From DAORHV01 sp964513925 (GTDB lineage: Bacteria > Patescibacteriota > Gracilibacteria > Peribacterales > Peribacteraceae), in the NCBI GenBank assembly GCA_964513925.1, contig CAZENR010000030.1:1-10578 (forward strand): DNA of 10,578 bases, in the 5' to 3' direction. The notes under the pieces were generated by a model. It worked only from the letters and a program-made list of their open reading frames with translations. It was not told the DNA's origin and did not search any database. The translations under genes and the position numbers were made by a program. This document shows positions 1-7,146 of this stretch, in pieces (the first letter of the stretch is position 1; every line of letters begins with the position of its first letter).

Positions 1-33
1 CCGGGCATGGTGCCATGGCGCTTTAGGAAACTG
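1..33. other. Left-edge stub, possible 3' end of a + strand gene
   Basis: These bases precede the terminator at 35-72. One + frame reads as a short tail ending GHGAMAL before a TAG at 24-26, so a + strand gene entering from the left could stop here and share the hairpin that follows. There is too little sequence to recognise a protein, and the choice of frame is a guess. Confidence 0.15.
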
Positions 34-34
34 C

Positions 35-72
35 AAAACAAAACAACCGGAGTCGAGTTGACCCCGGTTGTT
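35..72 (-). terminator. Rho-independent terminator of the secreted-protein gene
   Basis: A 9-bp perfect stem pairs AACAACCGG (42-50) with CCGGTTGTT (64-72). Three further pairs (52-54 with 60-62) close a 5-nt loop. Read on the − strand, the stem is followed by a T-rich tract (41 down to 35, TTGTTTT), and the stem's own 3' arm already ends in GTT. It begins 20 nt after the TAA of the − strand gene. This is the classic intrinsic-terminator layout. The + strand also runs into a weaker T-rich stretch (GTTGTTGCTTT), so the hairpin may work in both directions. Confidence 0.85.
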
Positions 73-91
73 GCTTTGCGTGAGAAAGAAA

Positions 92-1168
92 TTAACGGCG
101 GAAGGTGCGGTTGTTGTAATCCTCGATCGGACACTCGCCGCTGCGCTGCATTTGCAATTTCTTCAGCGGGGAAATCTCCGGATTCCAGCACTCCTCGCTG
201 TAGGTGGTGCTGTCGTCTACCGGCTGCCACCACTCGTTGGTGTCCACGCTGTCGAACGTAGCTCCATCCTCGGTCATGCCTTCATCCGTGGTTGGTGTGG
301 TCCAATCCTCTTCGTAGGAAGGAACGCCCATCAGCTCGTTGTAGTGCTTCTCCACGTCTTCCATGGTCCAGGCGTTCTTCGGAACTTCCACGTACACCGG
401 AGTCGACTGGCGCTGCGCGGTGCCGTTCATGGTGATCTCGGCGTTGCCGCCCATCCAGTGCAGCGTGAAGCTGCTGTGCTGGTAGACATCCTGGTTATTG
501 GTGTCCACCTTCATGCTCATGTCCAGACTTTCGTTTGCCAGATCGCGGAACGGGAAGAAGTCATCGGACGTTCCGGTGTTCTGTGCACCCAAGGAATCAC
601 GAAGCATGTTGCTCACTTCGACTGCTGCCTCCGGAGTGAGGGTGAGCGTGTAGGTGTTGCCGTTCTTCGTCTTGGTGTGGCTCATGTTGAACGCGGCTGC
701 CTCTGCAGCGACGTCCGGCATCATTGCCTGGTTCAACTCGGAAGCGAACATGGCGTCATCCAAGGGCAGCTTCAGCCAGACGTTCTGGCCGAACATTGCC
801 TTGAAGGTCATGAAGACATCCTGGTAGCCGCCGTCGATGCTGTCGAGCTTCACGTAGACGTTGCCGCCTTGCACCAGCAGCTGAGCCTTGGCGCGAATCT
901 TCATGCCGCCGCGGACGATATCGAATGTGAACTTCACCTTGCCCTTGCTGCTCATGATGTTGCTGGCAGAGCCTTCCGAGGCGCCGCTGGCCCATACGGC
1001 AAACCAGACGTCGTCGGCGTGGCCCTTCGCCGTAATGGAGAAATTCTGAGGGCGCGATTCATCACGGGTGGCAGCCAGCAGATCCGACGGAGTCGAAAAT
1101 TCGGCCAGAGCCGTTGCGGGCCCGAGCAGCATACTTGCCGCCATGGCCAGAGAAACCAGTTTGCGCAT
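92..1168 (-). CDS. Secreted protein of unknown function, possibly LppX/LolA-like
   Basis: This 358-residue protein begins with a clear Sec signal peptide: MRK, a hydrophobic core LVSLAMAASMLLGP, then ATALA before EF, with cleavage likely near residue 22. There is no lipobox cysteine. The mature part is rich in alternating hydrophobic/polar strands (KVKFTFDIV, GGMKIRAKAQLLVQGGNVYVKLD, NTYTLTLTPEAAVEV, AEITMNGTAQ). This recalls the half-barrel LppX/LolA-type carriers in pattern only; no family signature was recognised. The C-terminal tail is acidic (TTDEGMTEDGATF region), then has two cysteines (SEECW and GECPI) that could form a disulfide, and ends in a basic TFRR. The frame is supported by the signal peptide, an upstream promoter (1198-1225) and a downstream terminator (35-72). 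The long + strand frame over the same DNA has none of these. The ATG has no Shine-Dalgarno; its leader is pyrimidine-rich. Secretion is well supported; the role is unknown. Confidence 0.85.
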   Translation of the reverse strand: MRKLVSLAMAASMLLGPATALAEFSTPSDLLAATRDESRPQNFSITAKGHADDVWFAVWASGASEGSASNIMSSKGKVKFTFDIVRGGMKIRAKAQLLVQGGNVYVKLDSIDGGYQDVFMTFKAMFGQNVWLKLPLDDAMFASELNQAMMPDVAAEAAAFNMSHTKTKNGNTYTLTLTPEAAVEVSNMLRDSLGAQNTGTSDDFFPFRDLANESLDMSMKVDTNNQDVYQHSSFTLHWMGGNAEITMNGTAQRQSTPVYVEVPKNAWTMEDVEKHYNELMGVPSYEEDWTTPTTDEGMTEDGATFDSVDTNEWWQPVDDSTTYSEECWNPEISPLKKLQMQRSGECPIEDYNNRTFRR

Positions 1169-1197
1169 GGGAAAAGGGAGGGAAAAGATTGGGGCTC

Positions 1198-1225
1198 ACG
1201 CTACCAGATTCGTTGCATCTGGCAA
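1198..1225 (-). promoter_or_regulatory. Promoter of the secreted-protein gene
   Basis: On the − strand, TTGCCA (1225-1220, 5 of 6 matches to TTGACA) stands 16 bp before TAGCGT (1203-1198). The −10 is preceded by TGG, an extended −10 motif. The −10 itself matches TATAAT poorly (TA and final T). Predicted start is near 1191, giving a leader of about 23 nt before the ATG at 1168. Confidence 0.55.
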
Positions 1226-1257
1226 GTCGAGCTCGCAGTCGTTACGGGTCGGCTACT

Positions 1258-1269
1258 TATACTGGCGCC
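1258..1269 (+). promoter_or_regulatory. −10 box placed for a leaderless transcript (GT-C-like gene)
   Basis: TATACT (1258-1263) matches TATAAT in 5 of 6 positions and is followed by exactly 6 nt (GGCGCC) and the ATG at 1270. A normal start 7 nt after the −10 would put +1 on the A of the ATG. No convincing −35 was found at 16-19 bp. The same 6-nt arrangement recurs before acyP, which raises confidence that both are real. Confidence 0.6.
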
Positions 1270-2880
1270 ATGCGGAGTGTGCGTGTGCATCGTTCTCAGC
1301 TTGCGCGGATTGTCGTATGGCTTGCCGTACTGCTGTGCATTGTGTGGGCATGTAGTGTGTTTGTGCCGTTGCAAGATGATGAGTTAATGCACTACCGCTT
1401 GTTGCGTTGCATGCAGCCGGGTACCGCCATTAGCCCGCAAGACGATTGTACCGGCTTTTGGGATTTGAACCTGCTTGGTACCGGAATCATGTTGCCGCTG
1501 CGCGTATTTTGGTACTCGGGTGTTCCCCCTGCGTTCTTCTACGCGCCGTTGTATGCCGTATGGCATTCCTACGATTCGGCGCGTTTTCTCGGCGCTCTGT
1601 TTTTGCTGTTGCAGGCGTGGCTGCTGGGCAGGGCGTATGCACTTCGCACATGGTGGGCGTTTGGAGCGCTGCTGCTGTTTTTCCCGTATGCAGTGCAGCA
1701 CCTGGCAGACACCGGTCCGGTTGGCTATGCCATTACCAGCGTCTACGTGCTGCATGCTCTGTTTGGTCGTTGGGCTGCGCAAGGCCGGCTCCGATGGGGG
1801 GTATTGTCCGGTTTCGTAGTAGCACTGGGTATATGGATTAAGCTGGTGTACTTGTGGCTGGTACCTGGTTTGGCGATGTTGTGGTTGCTCAAAATGCACG
1901 AGGTACCTGCTGCGCGTCGTACCCGCATGGCGATGCAGGCAGTCGTTGCAATGATGGTTGTCGGTTTGCTGCTGCTCCCGTTTCTGCTTTCCACCGACCC
2001 GTACCAGCCAGGGCGGTTGGTGGTGCTGGAGCAGCTAACCGGGGCGCAGACGTATGGACTTTGGCATCTGCTCACCCATGCCGCGGACATCCCTGCGTTT
2101 CAATTGCTGGTACATCCGCTGGCAGCCGTACACAGACTCTTCGTCTTGCCGCCGGCCGGCTTGTTCGACGGCAGTATTTCCCTGCTCTTATATGTTGTAA
2201 CTCCATTGTGTGCCGCAGTCATCGCGCTGGGTAAGCGCGGCCCAGCTCGCCACGATGCCCTGCGGTCGCTGTGGTATCTGGCAGCGTTTTGGATCACCGT
2301 GTTCTGCATTGCCCGCGCTCGGCAGACCTGGGCTATGCACCATGTCATCTTGGCGTTTCCGTTCCTTGTTCTCGCCGCTTGCGAATTGCTGTCCGCAGTG
2401 CGCAAGTGCGGAGTACTTGCACGACGCAGGTTGCTGGTATTCGCCACGCTGTTTGCCGTTGCCAACCTTGGATTGTATGCCGCACTTCCGCGTATGACGC
2501 CGCGCAGTGAGACCGATTGGTCGCGCACCGCGGTGCACAAGGTGCTCAGTAGCGATGTGCTATCGCATAGATACATCTACGTCACACTGGATTTGGGCAT
2601 GTACTTCTACCAGACGACGTTCGGGCCATGGCACCAGATGAGTATTTTCCGTGAACCTTTCCATAAGGAATGGCAAGGGGAGCAGCTGAAGGAGTTTTCG
2701 TCGAGGAGCGGCAGAAAACTGCTCTTTTACTACGATACCAAGGCGAGCATGAGCGATATGGACTTGCTGCAACGCATGTTCACACTGCGTCGTTGCGCTG
2801 CAATTCCAGAAGATGCCGTTTGGCAAGTGCTCTATGAGCCGGACGACACTGTCGATACTCCTTGCGAGGCACGGTCCTAG
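1270..2880 (+). CDS. Multi-pass membrane protein, putative GT-C-fold glycosyltransferase
   Basis: The product has 536 residues with roughly 11-12 hydrophobic segments (about 12-33, 68-90, 104-120, 129-145, 152-166, 177-207, 222-240, 302-320, 333-347, 357-375, 386-404). A soluble C-terminal part of about 130 residues follows. After the first segment comes an acidic PLQDDEL motif (D36, D37, E38). GT-C enzymes of the GT39/GT83 (PMT, ArnT) type, which use polyprenyl-phosphate sugars, carry a catalytic acidic residue in this first extracytoplasmic loop. The topology and this motif are the only evidence, so the sugar donor and acceptor are unknown. The frame stays open upstream to 1114, but I chose the ATG at 1270. 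It starts just before the first membrane segment and lies 6 nt after a −10 box; the upstream extension looks non-coding and covers the divergent promoter. Nothing nearby suggests a glycan cluster. Its TAG interlocks with the stop of convergent uvrA. Confidence 0.75.
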   Translation: MRSVRVHRSQLARIVVWLAVLLCIVWACSVFVPLQDDELMHYRLLRCMQPGTAISPQDDCTGFWDLNLLGTGIMLPLRVFWYSGVPPAFFYAPLYAVWHSYDSARFLGALFLLLQAWLLGRAYALRTWWAFGALLLFFPYAVQHLADTGPVGYAITSVYVLHALFGRWAAQGRLRWGVLSGFVVALGIWIKLVYLWLVPGLAMLWLLKMHEVPAARRTRMAMQAVVAMMVVGLLLLPFLLSTDPYQPGRLVVLEQLTGAQTYGLWHLLTHAADIPAFQLLVHPLAAVHRLFVLPPAGLFDGSISLLLYVVTPLCAAVIALGKRGPARHDALRSLWYLAAFWITVFCIARARQTWAMHHVILAFPFLVLAACELLSAVRKCGVLARRRLLVFATLFAVANLGLYAALPRMTPRSETDWSRTAVHKVLSSDVLSHRYIYVTLDLGMYFYQTTFGPWHQMSIFREPFHKEWQGEQLKEFSSRSGRKLLFYYDTKASMSDMDLLQRMFTLRRCAAIPEDAVWQVLYEPDDTVDTPCEARS

Positions 2881-5804
2881 AGCATCTTCTTCAGGTACTG
2901 CCCGGTGTAGCTTTCGGTTACTTTGGCAACCTGTTCCGGTGTTCCTTGGGCAACAACACGTCCTCCGCCCTCGCCGCCGTCCGGTCCGATATCCACGATG
3001 TGGTCCACCGACTTCACAACGTCGAGGTTGTGCTCGATCACCAATACGGTATTGCCCTTGTCCACAAGGCGCTGGAGTACGTCCAGCAGTCGCTGGATGT
3101 CGTCAAAGTGAAGACCGGTCGTGGGTTCATCTAAAATGTAGAACGTCTTTCCGGTCGCGCGCTTGGTGAGCTCGGTTGCAAGCTTGATGCGTTGCGCCTC
3201 TCCTCCCGAGAGCGTCGTGGCGCTCTGGCCTAAGTGGATGTATCCCAGTCCCACGTCTTGCAGGGTTTGCATCTTGTTCTTGATTGCCGGGAACGCGCCG
3301 AAGAAATCCAGTGCCTCGGAAATAGTCATATCTAATGCTTCCGCAATCGTCTTGCCCTTGTACGTGACCTCCAGTGTCTCGCGGTTGTAGCGTTGGCCGT
3401 GGCATGTTTCGCAGAGCACGTACACATCCGGCAGGAAGTGCATTTCGATACGTTTCAGGCCGTCTCCTTCGCAATCTTCGCAGCGGCCTCCAGATACGTT
3501 GAAGCTAAAGCGCCCCGGCTTGTAGCCGCGCGTCTTCGCCTCGGGTGTCGACGCAAACACATCGCGCATTTCCGTGAACACGCCGGTGTACGTGGCCGGA
3601 TTGCTGCGGGGAGTGCGTCCGATGGGCGACTGGTCTATGACGATGGCCTTGTCCAAGTGCTCTATGCCTTCAATCTTCTCGAAGTCCTGGCCCTTGCTGT
3701 GCGCTTTGTTCAAGCGCCGTTGCAGTTCCGGTGCCAGGATGCCGTGAATCAAGCTGGATTTTCCGGAGCCGGATACGCCGGTAATGCCTATGAAACAACC
3801 CAGCGGCAACTCCACCGTCACATGCTGCAGGTTGTGGTGGTGTGCATCGACGATTTTGACGACTTTACCGTTGCCCTTGCGGCGGTGATCCGGAATAGCG
3901 ATTTTTTTCTTGCCGCTCAAGTACTGTCCGGTCACAGATTCCGGAATGCCGACGAGCTGCTTGGGCGTTCCCTGGGCCACGATGGTTCCGCCGTGCTTGC
4001 CCGCTCCCGGACCAATTTCCAGAAGATAGTCCGCCGCCTCGATGGTTTCCTGGTCGTGTTCCACCACAATCACCGTGTTGCCGATGTCGCGCAGGTTGTT
4101 CATGGTGGCGATCAACTTGCTGTTATCGCGCTGGTGCAGGCCAATGCTCGGTTCGTCCAAGACGTACAACACGCCTTGCAACGCCGAGCCGATTTGCGTG
4201 GCCAAACGGATGCGCTGGGCCTCGCCGCCGGACAGCGTAGCCGCGCTGCGGTTGAGCGTGAGATACTTGAGTCCCACGTTCTCCAAGAAGCTCAAGCGTG
4301 CCACGATTTCGGTAATAACCTTGCGGACGATGGCGTATTCGTAGGCGCTTAACGCATCGGATTCCTTGGAGCCCTTCGCGTCCTTGGAGTCTTTTGCGGG
4401 AACAAGTTTCTCGAAGAACTTCTTTGCGGTACTTATGCTCATTCCGGTTGCATCCACGATGTTCTTGCCGCCCACGGTCACACCCAGAATTTCCTTCTTC
4501 AGGCGCTTGCCTTGGCAATCTGGACACGGCAACTCGAACATGTAGCCCTCGATTTGGCTGCGCGTGTACGAGCTTTCGGTTTCGCGGTGGCGACGCTCCA
4601 GGTTGGGAATCACTCCTTCGTACACGGTTTGGTAGTGACCCTCCAGTTTTTCGGTGCTGAACTCCACATCCAGTTTTTCCGGATGCCCGTATAACACGAT
4701 TTGCTGCACTTCGGGAGTCAGCTTATTCCACGGGGTGTCCAGCGAGAACTTCAATTTTTTGGCCAACGCTTCGAGCGCCTGCATCATGAAGCTCATGCGT
4801 CCGGCGGAGGTGGCCCACGGGTGGATGGCGCCTTCGTTTAAGGTCAGGTCCTGGTTCGGCACAATCGACCCCTTGTCCACCTGCAGAATGCTGCCGATGC
4901 CGTGGCATGTTCCACAGGCGCCATGCGGCGAGTTGAACGAGAAGCTGCGCGGCTCAATGGACGGGATGCTCATCTCAGGATAATCGGGGTTAACGAAGCG
5001 GTCGCTGAACTTCGTAACTTCTTTTGTGTCTGCATCCATGACGAAGACCATGCCTTCTCCCTTTTTGAGCGCCAGCTCCACCGAGTCGGCCAAGCGCACG
5101 CGGTTGGGATTGGGTTGCTCCACTTCGGTGCCATCGGAAAGCTTTTCCTTCACGGGCTCAAAATCGCGGATGATCAAACGATCCACCACGATATCGATGT
5201 CATGCGACTTCTTCGGGTCCAACTGTATATCTTCGTCGGTGGTGACGACCTCGCCGTCAATGCGCATGCGCACGAATCCTTCGCGCTTGATGGTGTCCAA
5301 GATCTTCTGGTGGGCGCCCTTGCGTCCAATGACCTGCGGTGAAAGCAGGAATACCTTCTTGCCTTCCGGCATTGCGGTAATAAGATCCACGATCTGTGTG
5401 GATGACTGCTTGGTAAGCAGTTTGCCGGTAATTGGGCAGTGCACTTTGCCCACCTTGGCCCACAGCAAGCGCATGTAGTCGTAAATCTCGGTGACTGTTC
5501 CCACGGTAGAGCGCGGATTGCGGGCCGCGGTCTTTTGATCGATGGAGATGGCGGGTGACAGGCCTTCGATGCTGTCGACCTCCGGTTTTTCCATTTGCGA
5601 AATGAATTGGCGAGCGTACGCCGAAAGCGATTCGGCATAGCGGCGCTGGCCCTCGGCGAAAATGGTGTCGAATGCCAAGCTGGACTTTCCGGAGCCGGAT
5701 AACCCGGTGATCACCGTCAGCTTATTGCGCGGAATTTCCACGTCTACGTTTTTCAAGTTGTGCATCCGCGCACCTTTGACTTTGATGAAATCCATGGAGG
5801 ACAT
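2877..5804 (-). CDS. uvrA: UvrA, excinuclease ABC subunit A
   Basis: UvrA is the damage-sensing ABC-type ATPase dimer that loads UvrB in nucleotide excision repair. All hallmarks are visible (residues approximate, counted from 5804): Walker A GLSGSGKSS near 34-42 and GVSGSGKSS near 678; ABC signatures LSGGEAQRI near 522 and 863; Walker B YVLDEPSIGLH near 548 and YILDEPTTGLH near 891. CxxC pairs lie in GTCHGIG near 295 and CPDCQGKRL near 426. A C-terminal zinc module (CEDC, then CETC about 25 residues on) lies near 775-801. At about 975 residues it is slightly longer than E. coli UvrA (940), partly from a charged Lys/Asp/Ser insert near residue 475-490 before the first signature. Start: the family's usual N-terminus aligns at MDFIKVKGAR (ATG at 5795). 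ATG 5804 (MSSMDF) and GTG 5825 are also in frame, none has a Shine-Dalgarno, and 5804 versus 5795 cannot be settled. No uvrB or uvrC is in the window. Confidence 0.97.
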   Translation of the reverse strand: MSSMDFIKVKGARMHNLKNVDVEIPRNKLTVITGLSGSGKSSLAFDTIFAEGQRRYAESLSAYARQFISQMEKPEVDSIEGLSPAISIDQKTAARNPRSTVGTVTEIYDYMRLLWAKVGKVHCPITGKLLTKQSSTQIVDLITAMPEGKKVFLLSPQVIGRKGAHQKILDTIKREGFVRMRIDGEVVTTDEDIQLDPKKSHDIDIVVDRLIIRDFEPVKEKLSDGTEVEQPNPNRVRLADSVELALKKGEGMVFVMDADTKEVTKFSDRFVNPDYPEMSIPSIEPRSFSFNSPHGACGTCHGIGSILQVDKGSIVPNQDLTLNEGAIHPWATSAGRMSFMMQALEALAKKLKFSLDTPWNKLTPEVQQIVLYGHPEKLDVEFSTEKLEGHYQTVYEGVIPNLERRHRETESSYTRSQIEGYMFELPCPDCQGKRLKKEILGVTVGGKNIVDATGMSISTAKKFFEKLVPAKDSKDAKGSKESDALSAYEYAIVRKVITEIVARLSFLENVGLKYLTLNRSAATLSGGEAQRIRLATQIGSALQGVLYVLDEPSIGLHQRDNSKLIATMNNLRDIGNTVIVVEHDQETIEAADYLLEIGPGAGKHGGTIVAQGTPKQLVGIPESVTGQYLSGKKKIAIPDHRRKGNGKVVKIVDAHHHNLQHVTVELPLGCFIGITGVSGSGKSSLIHGILAPELQRRLNKAHSKGQDFEKIEGIEHLDKAIVIDQSPIGRTPRSNPATYTGVFTEMRDVFASTPEAKTRGYKPGRFSFNVSGGRCEDCEGDGLKRIEMHFLPDVYVLCETCHGQRYNRETLEVTYKGKTIAEALDMTISEALDFFGAFPAIKNKMQTLQDVGLGYIHLGQSATTLSGGEAQRIKLATELTKRATGKTFYILDEPTTGLHFDDIQRLLDVLQRLVDKGNTVLVIEHNLDVVKSVDHIVDIGPDGGEGGGRVVAQGTPEQVAKVTESYTGQYLKKML
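4363..4389 (-). repeat. Imperfect 18-bp tandem repeat inside uvrA
   Basis: TCCTTGGAG occurs at 4363-4371 and again at 4381-4389, exactly 18 bp apart. On the coding strand this gives SKD and SKE units within PAKDSKDAKGSKESDA, a hydrophilic insert just ahead of the first ABC signature region. The period is a whole number of codons, so the frame is kept. It looks like a small in-frame duplication in a surface loop. Confidence 0.55.
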
Positions 5805-5842
5805 AGGAAAAGAATGGTTTAGCACTAAACCATAGCCGATGG

Positions 5843-5872
5843 ACTATACAGGAAGGAGCTAGTGTTTGTCTA
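5843..5872 (-). promoter_or_regulatory. Promoter of uvrA
   Basis: On the − strand, TAGACA (5872-5867, 5 of 6 matches to TTGACA) lies 18 bp before TATAGT (5848-5843, 5 of 6 matches to TATAAT). Predicted start is near 5836, so the leader is about 32 nt to ATG 5804, or 41 nt to ATG 5795. No operator resembling a LexA box was recognised in the gap. Confidence 0.65.
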
Positions 5873-5942
5873 TGGGCACAGGCCGGGGAATTGCATGTGC
5901 GCGCCAGGGAAAGACATTTCGTACATAGTCTGGTACCGCGCA

Positions 5943-5971
5943 TTGGGAGGCCGCATCGATTCTGCTACGCT
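5943..5971 (+). promoter_or_regulatory. Promoter of the SLH-cupredoxin gene
   Basis: TTGGGA (5943-5948, 4 of 6) is followed after 17 bp by TACGCT (5966-5971), which is preceded by TGC, an extended −10. Predicted start is near 5978, about 20 nt before the ATG at 5998. A perfect 10-bp palindrome, TTACATGTAA (5971-5980), covers the predicted start and could be an operator half or chance. The −10 match is weak on its own. Confidence 0.5.
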
Positions 5972-5997
5972 TACATGTAATTTCCACTGATTCACCT

Positions 5998-7065
5998 ATG
6001 TTTCGCGTTCGCGCCGTTGCATCGTCCACACTGCTTCTTCCTTTGGTTGCGGTAGCCGCTGCGGCGCCCCTGAGCGTGACCGTAAACGGCAGCACCATGG
6101 TATTCCAAGATGTGCCTGCCAACGCTTGGTACGCACAGTACATAGAGGTTGCCGCAGTCGCAGGGGTCGTGGAGGGCTACAAAGATACGCATGGCGTTCC
6201 CACCGGCTTCTACGGACCCGGCGATAACGTCACCTTCGCACAGGCGATGAAGATCGCAGTCGAATCCGCCGGATACCCGGTGGAGGAATATCCTGCATCG
6301 CAGACGTATACGGATCACTGGGCTGCTCCGTACATGGCCGTAGCCGCCGATCAAGGCTTTGCTTCGGTTGCAGGCCCGCGACAAGACATCGACCGTCCGG
6401 CAACCCGCGCCGAGGTAGCGCGGATCATTGTGGATGCATTCAAAGTCGCACCCGGGAAAATGTCGGACGAGAACTACACCGATGTCAGCGACGAAACGGC
6501 GCATTCCACCGCTATTGCGGCGCTCACCAGGGATCGCGTGGTCATTGGCGATACCTCGCCCGAGGGCTCGCCGTTACACACGTATCGCCCGGGCTTTCCG
6601 GTGAATCGTGCCGAGGCCGTGAAAATGGCCATGACGGCCTGGGAGGAGTACGGCGATCGAGGGGAGGGTGTGCATCCGCGCGAGGTGCCCGCATCCTCCG
6701 CTGGAAGTACATCGTCGGTACCCGGTGGCACTCTGCAAAGTTCGGCTTCTTCGCAGGGGTCCGGCACGCAGTCGTCTGCGTCTTCTCAGAGTTCGGTAAC
6801 CCGCAGTACGATTGTGGAGTACACCGATAGCGGCTTTGAGCCCGCTGTCATTTCGGTGCCGGTCGGCGGATCGATCACCTTTAAGAACGATACTCAGGGA
6901 ACCATGTGGATCAAAGGTACGGCCGTGGGAACGTCGGACTCCTTCGATGCCGGTACCAGTGTCGGCCAAGGTGGCGTATTCACGTTCAAGTTCACCAAAG
7001 CCGGCAGTTGGACGTTCTCCAACTATCTCAAGCCGGATCACACCGGCCGCGTCATGGTGCAGTAA
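5998..7065 (+). CDS. S-layer-homology protein with cupredoxin-like C-terminal domain
   Basis: This is a 355-residue exported protein. Residues 1-23 form a signal peptide (MFRVRAVASS, a hydrophobic stretch, AAAA). Three SLH repeats follow: about 35-92 (VFQDVPANAWYAQYIEVAAV...GVVEGY), 101-150 (TYTDHWAAPYMAVAADQG, with RPATRAEVARII) and 159-216 (YTDVSDETAHSTAIAAL, with NRAEAVKMAM). SLH repeats tether proteins to cell-wall polymers. Residues 232-270 are a Ser/Gln/Gly linker with QSSASSQ twice, written with different codons. Residues 271-355 match cupredoxin-like domains: FEPAVISVPVGGSITFKND, then the FTFKFTKAGSWTF strand and DHTGRVMVQ end. In copper-binding relatives a His follows the ND segment and a Cys/His cluster sits near the end. 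Here the first is replaced (TMWIKG) and the end reads SNYLKPDHTG with one His and no Cys. Type-1 copper binding therefore looks lost, and a purely structural or other ligand role is likely. No Shine-Dalgarno precedes the ATG. Confidence 0.9.
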   Translation: MFRVRAVASSTLLLPLVAVAAAAPLSVTVNGSTMVFQDVPANAWYAQYIEVAAVAGVVEGYKDTHGVPTGFYGPGDNVTFAQAMKIAVESAGYPVEEYPASQTYTDHWAAPYMAVAADQGFASVAGPRQDIDRPATRAEVARIIVDAFKVAPGKMSDENYTDVSDETAHSTAIAALTRDRVVIGDTSPEGSPLHTYRPGFPVNRAEAVKMAMTAWEEYGDRGEGVHPREVPASSAGSTSSVPGGTLQSSASSQGSGTQSSASSQSSVTRSTIVEYTDSGFEPAVISVPVGGSITFKNDTQGTMWIKGTAVGTSDSFDAGTSVGQGGVFTFKFTKAGSWTFSNYLKPDHTGRVMVQ

Positions 7066-7072
7066 CTCCTGC

Positions 7073-7101
7073 TTGCCGAGACCAGCGCACTCGCTTACAC
7101 T
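7073..7101 (+). promoter_or_regulatory. Promoter of the small membrane-protein gene
   Basis: TTGCCG (7073-7078, 4 of 6) is followed after exactly 17 bp by TACACT (7096-7101). The promoter starts only 8 nt after the stop of the SLH gene, and no terminator lies between them, so read-through from upstream is also possible. Predicted start is near 7108, giving a long leader of about 82 nt. Confidence 0.6.
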
Positions 7102-7106
7102 CGCCG

Positions 7107-7146
7107 CCTTTCGGGCATGCCCGAAGGGGAGATCCTTGGCAGGATC
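7107..7146 (+). promoter_or_regulatory. Structured 5' leader: two consecutive hairpins
   Basis: Hairpin 1 (7107-7128) is an 11-bp inverted repeat whose core, TCGGGCATGCCCGA (7111-7124), is a perfect 14-bp palindrome. As RNA it would be a 9-bp stem with one G·U pair and a CATG loop, placed at the predicted 5' end. Hairpin 2 pairs GATCCT (7131-7136) with AGGATC (7141-7146) around a TGGC loop. CGCCG (7102-7106) and CGGCG (7146-7150) could enclose both, and GGAGA (7128-7132) could instead pair with TCTCC (7168-7172), which gives an alternative fold. Neither hairpin is followed by a T tract, so they are poor terminators. The palindrome could also be a repressor operator. No known riboswitch class was recognised. 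Confidence 0.5.

Noticed and set aside
1114..1269. N-terminal extension of the GT-C-like gene to ATG 1114
   Set aside because: The extension overlaps the start of the divergent gene and its promoter, is not hydrophobic, and would place the first membrane segment about 60 residues in. ATG 1270 fits the −10 box and topology better.
68..1387. Long + strand open frame (439 codons) opposite the secreted-protein gene
   Set aside because: The product is His/Val/Arg-rich without a recognisable domain. The opposite strand has a signal peptide, promoter and terminator, so this is an antisense shadow.
3393..4352. 319-codon + strand open frame inside uvrA
   Set aside because: It lies wholly antisense to conserved UvrA motifs and reads like a reverse-complement shadow; no promoter or start signal was seen.
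5805..5825. uvrA start at GTG 5825
   Set aside because: It would add seven residues without similarity to the family, starts with a less favoured codon and leaves only about 11 nt of leader.
5862..5990. 42-codon + strand frame starting GTG 5862, with a GGAAGGAG just upstream
   Set aside because: The purine run is only 3 nt from the GTG, the frame covers the uvrA −35 and the SLH promoter, and the peptide has no recognisable features. The 18-codon frame from ATG 5872 was rejected for similar reasons (SD-like run 13 nt away).
7107..7128. Inverted repeat read as an intrinsic terminator for the SLH gene
   Set aside because: No T tract follows on the + strand, and the repeat sits immediately after a good promoter, so a leader or operator role fits better.
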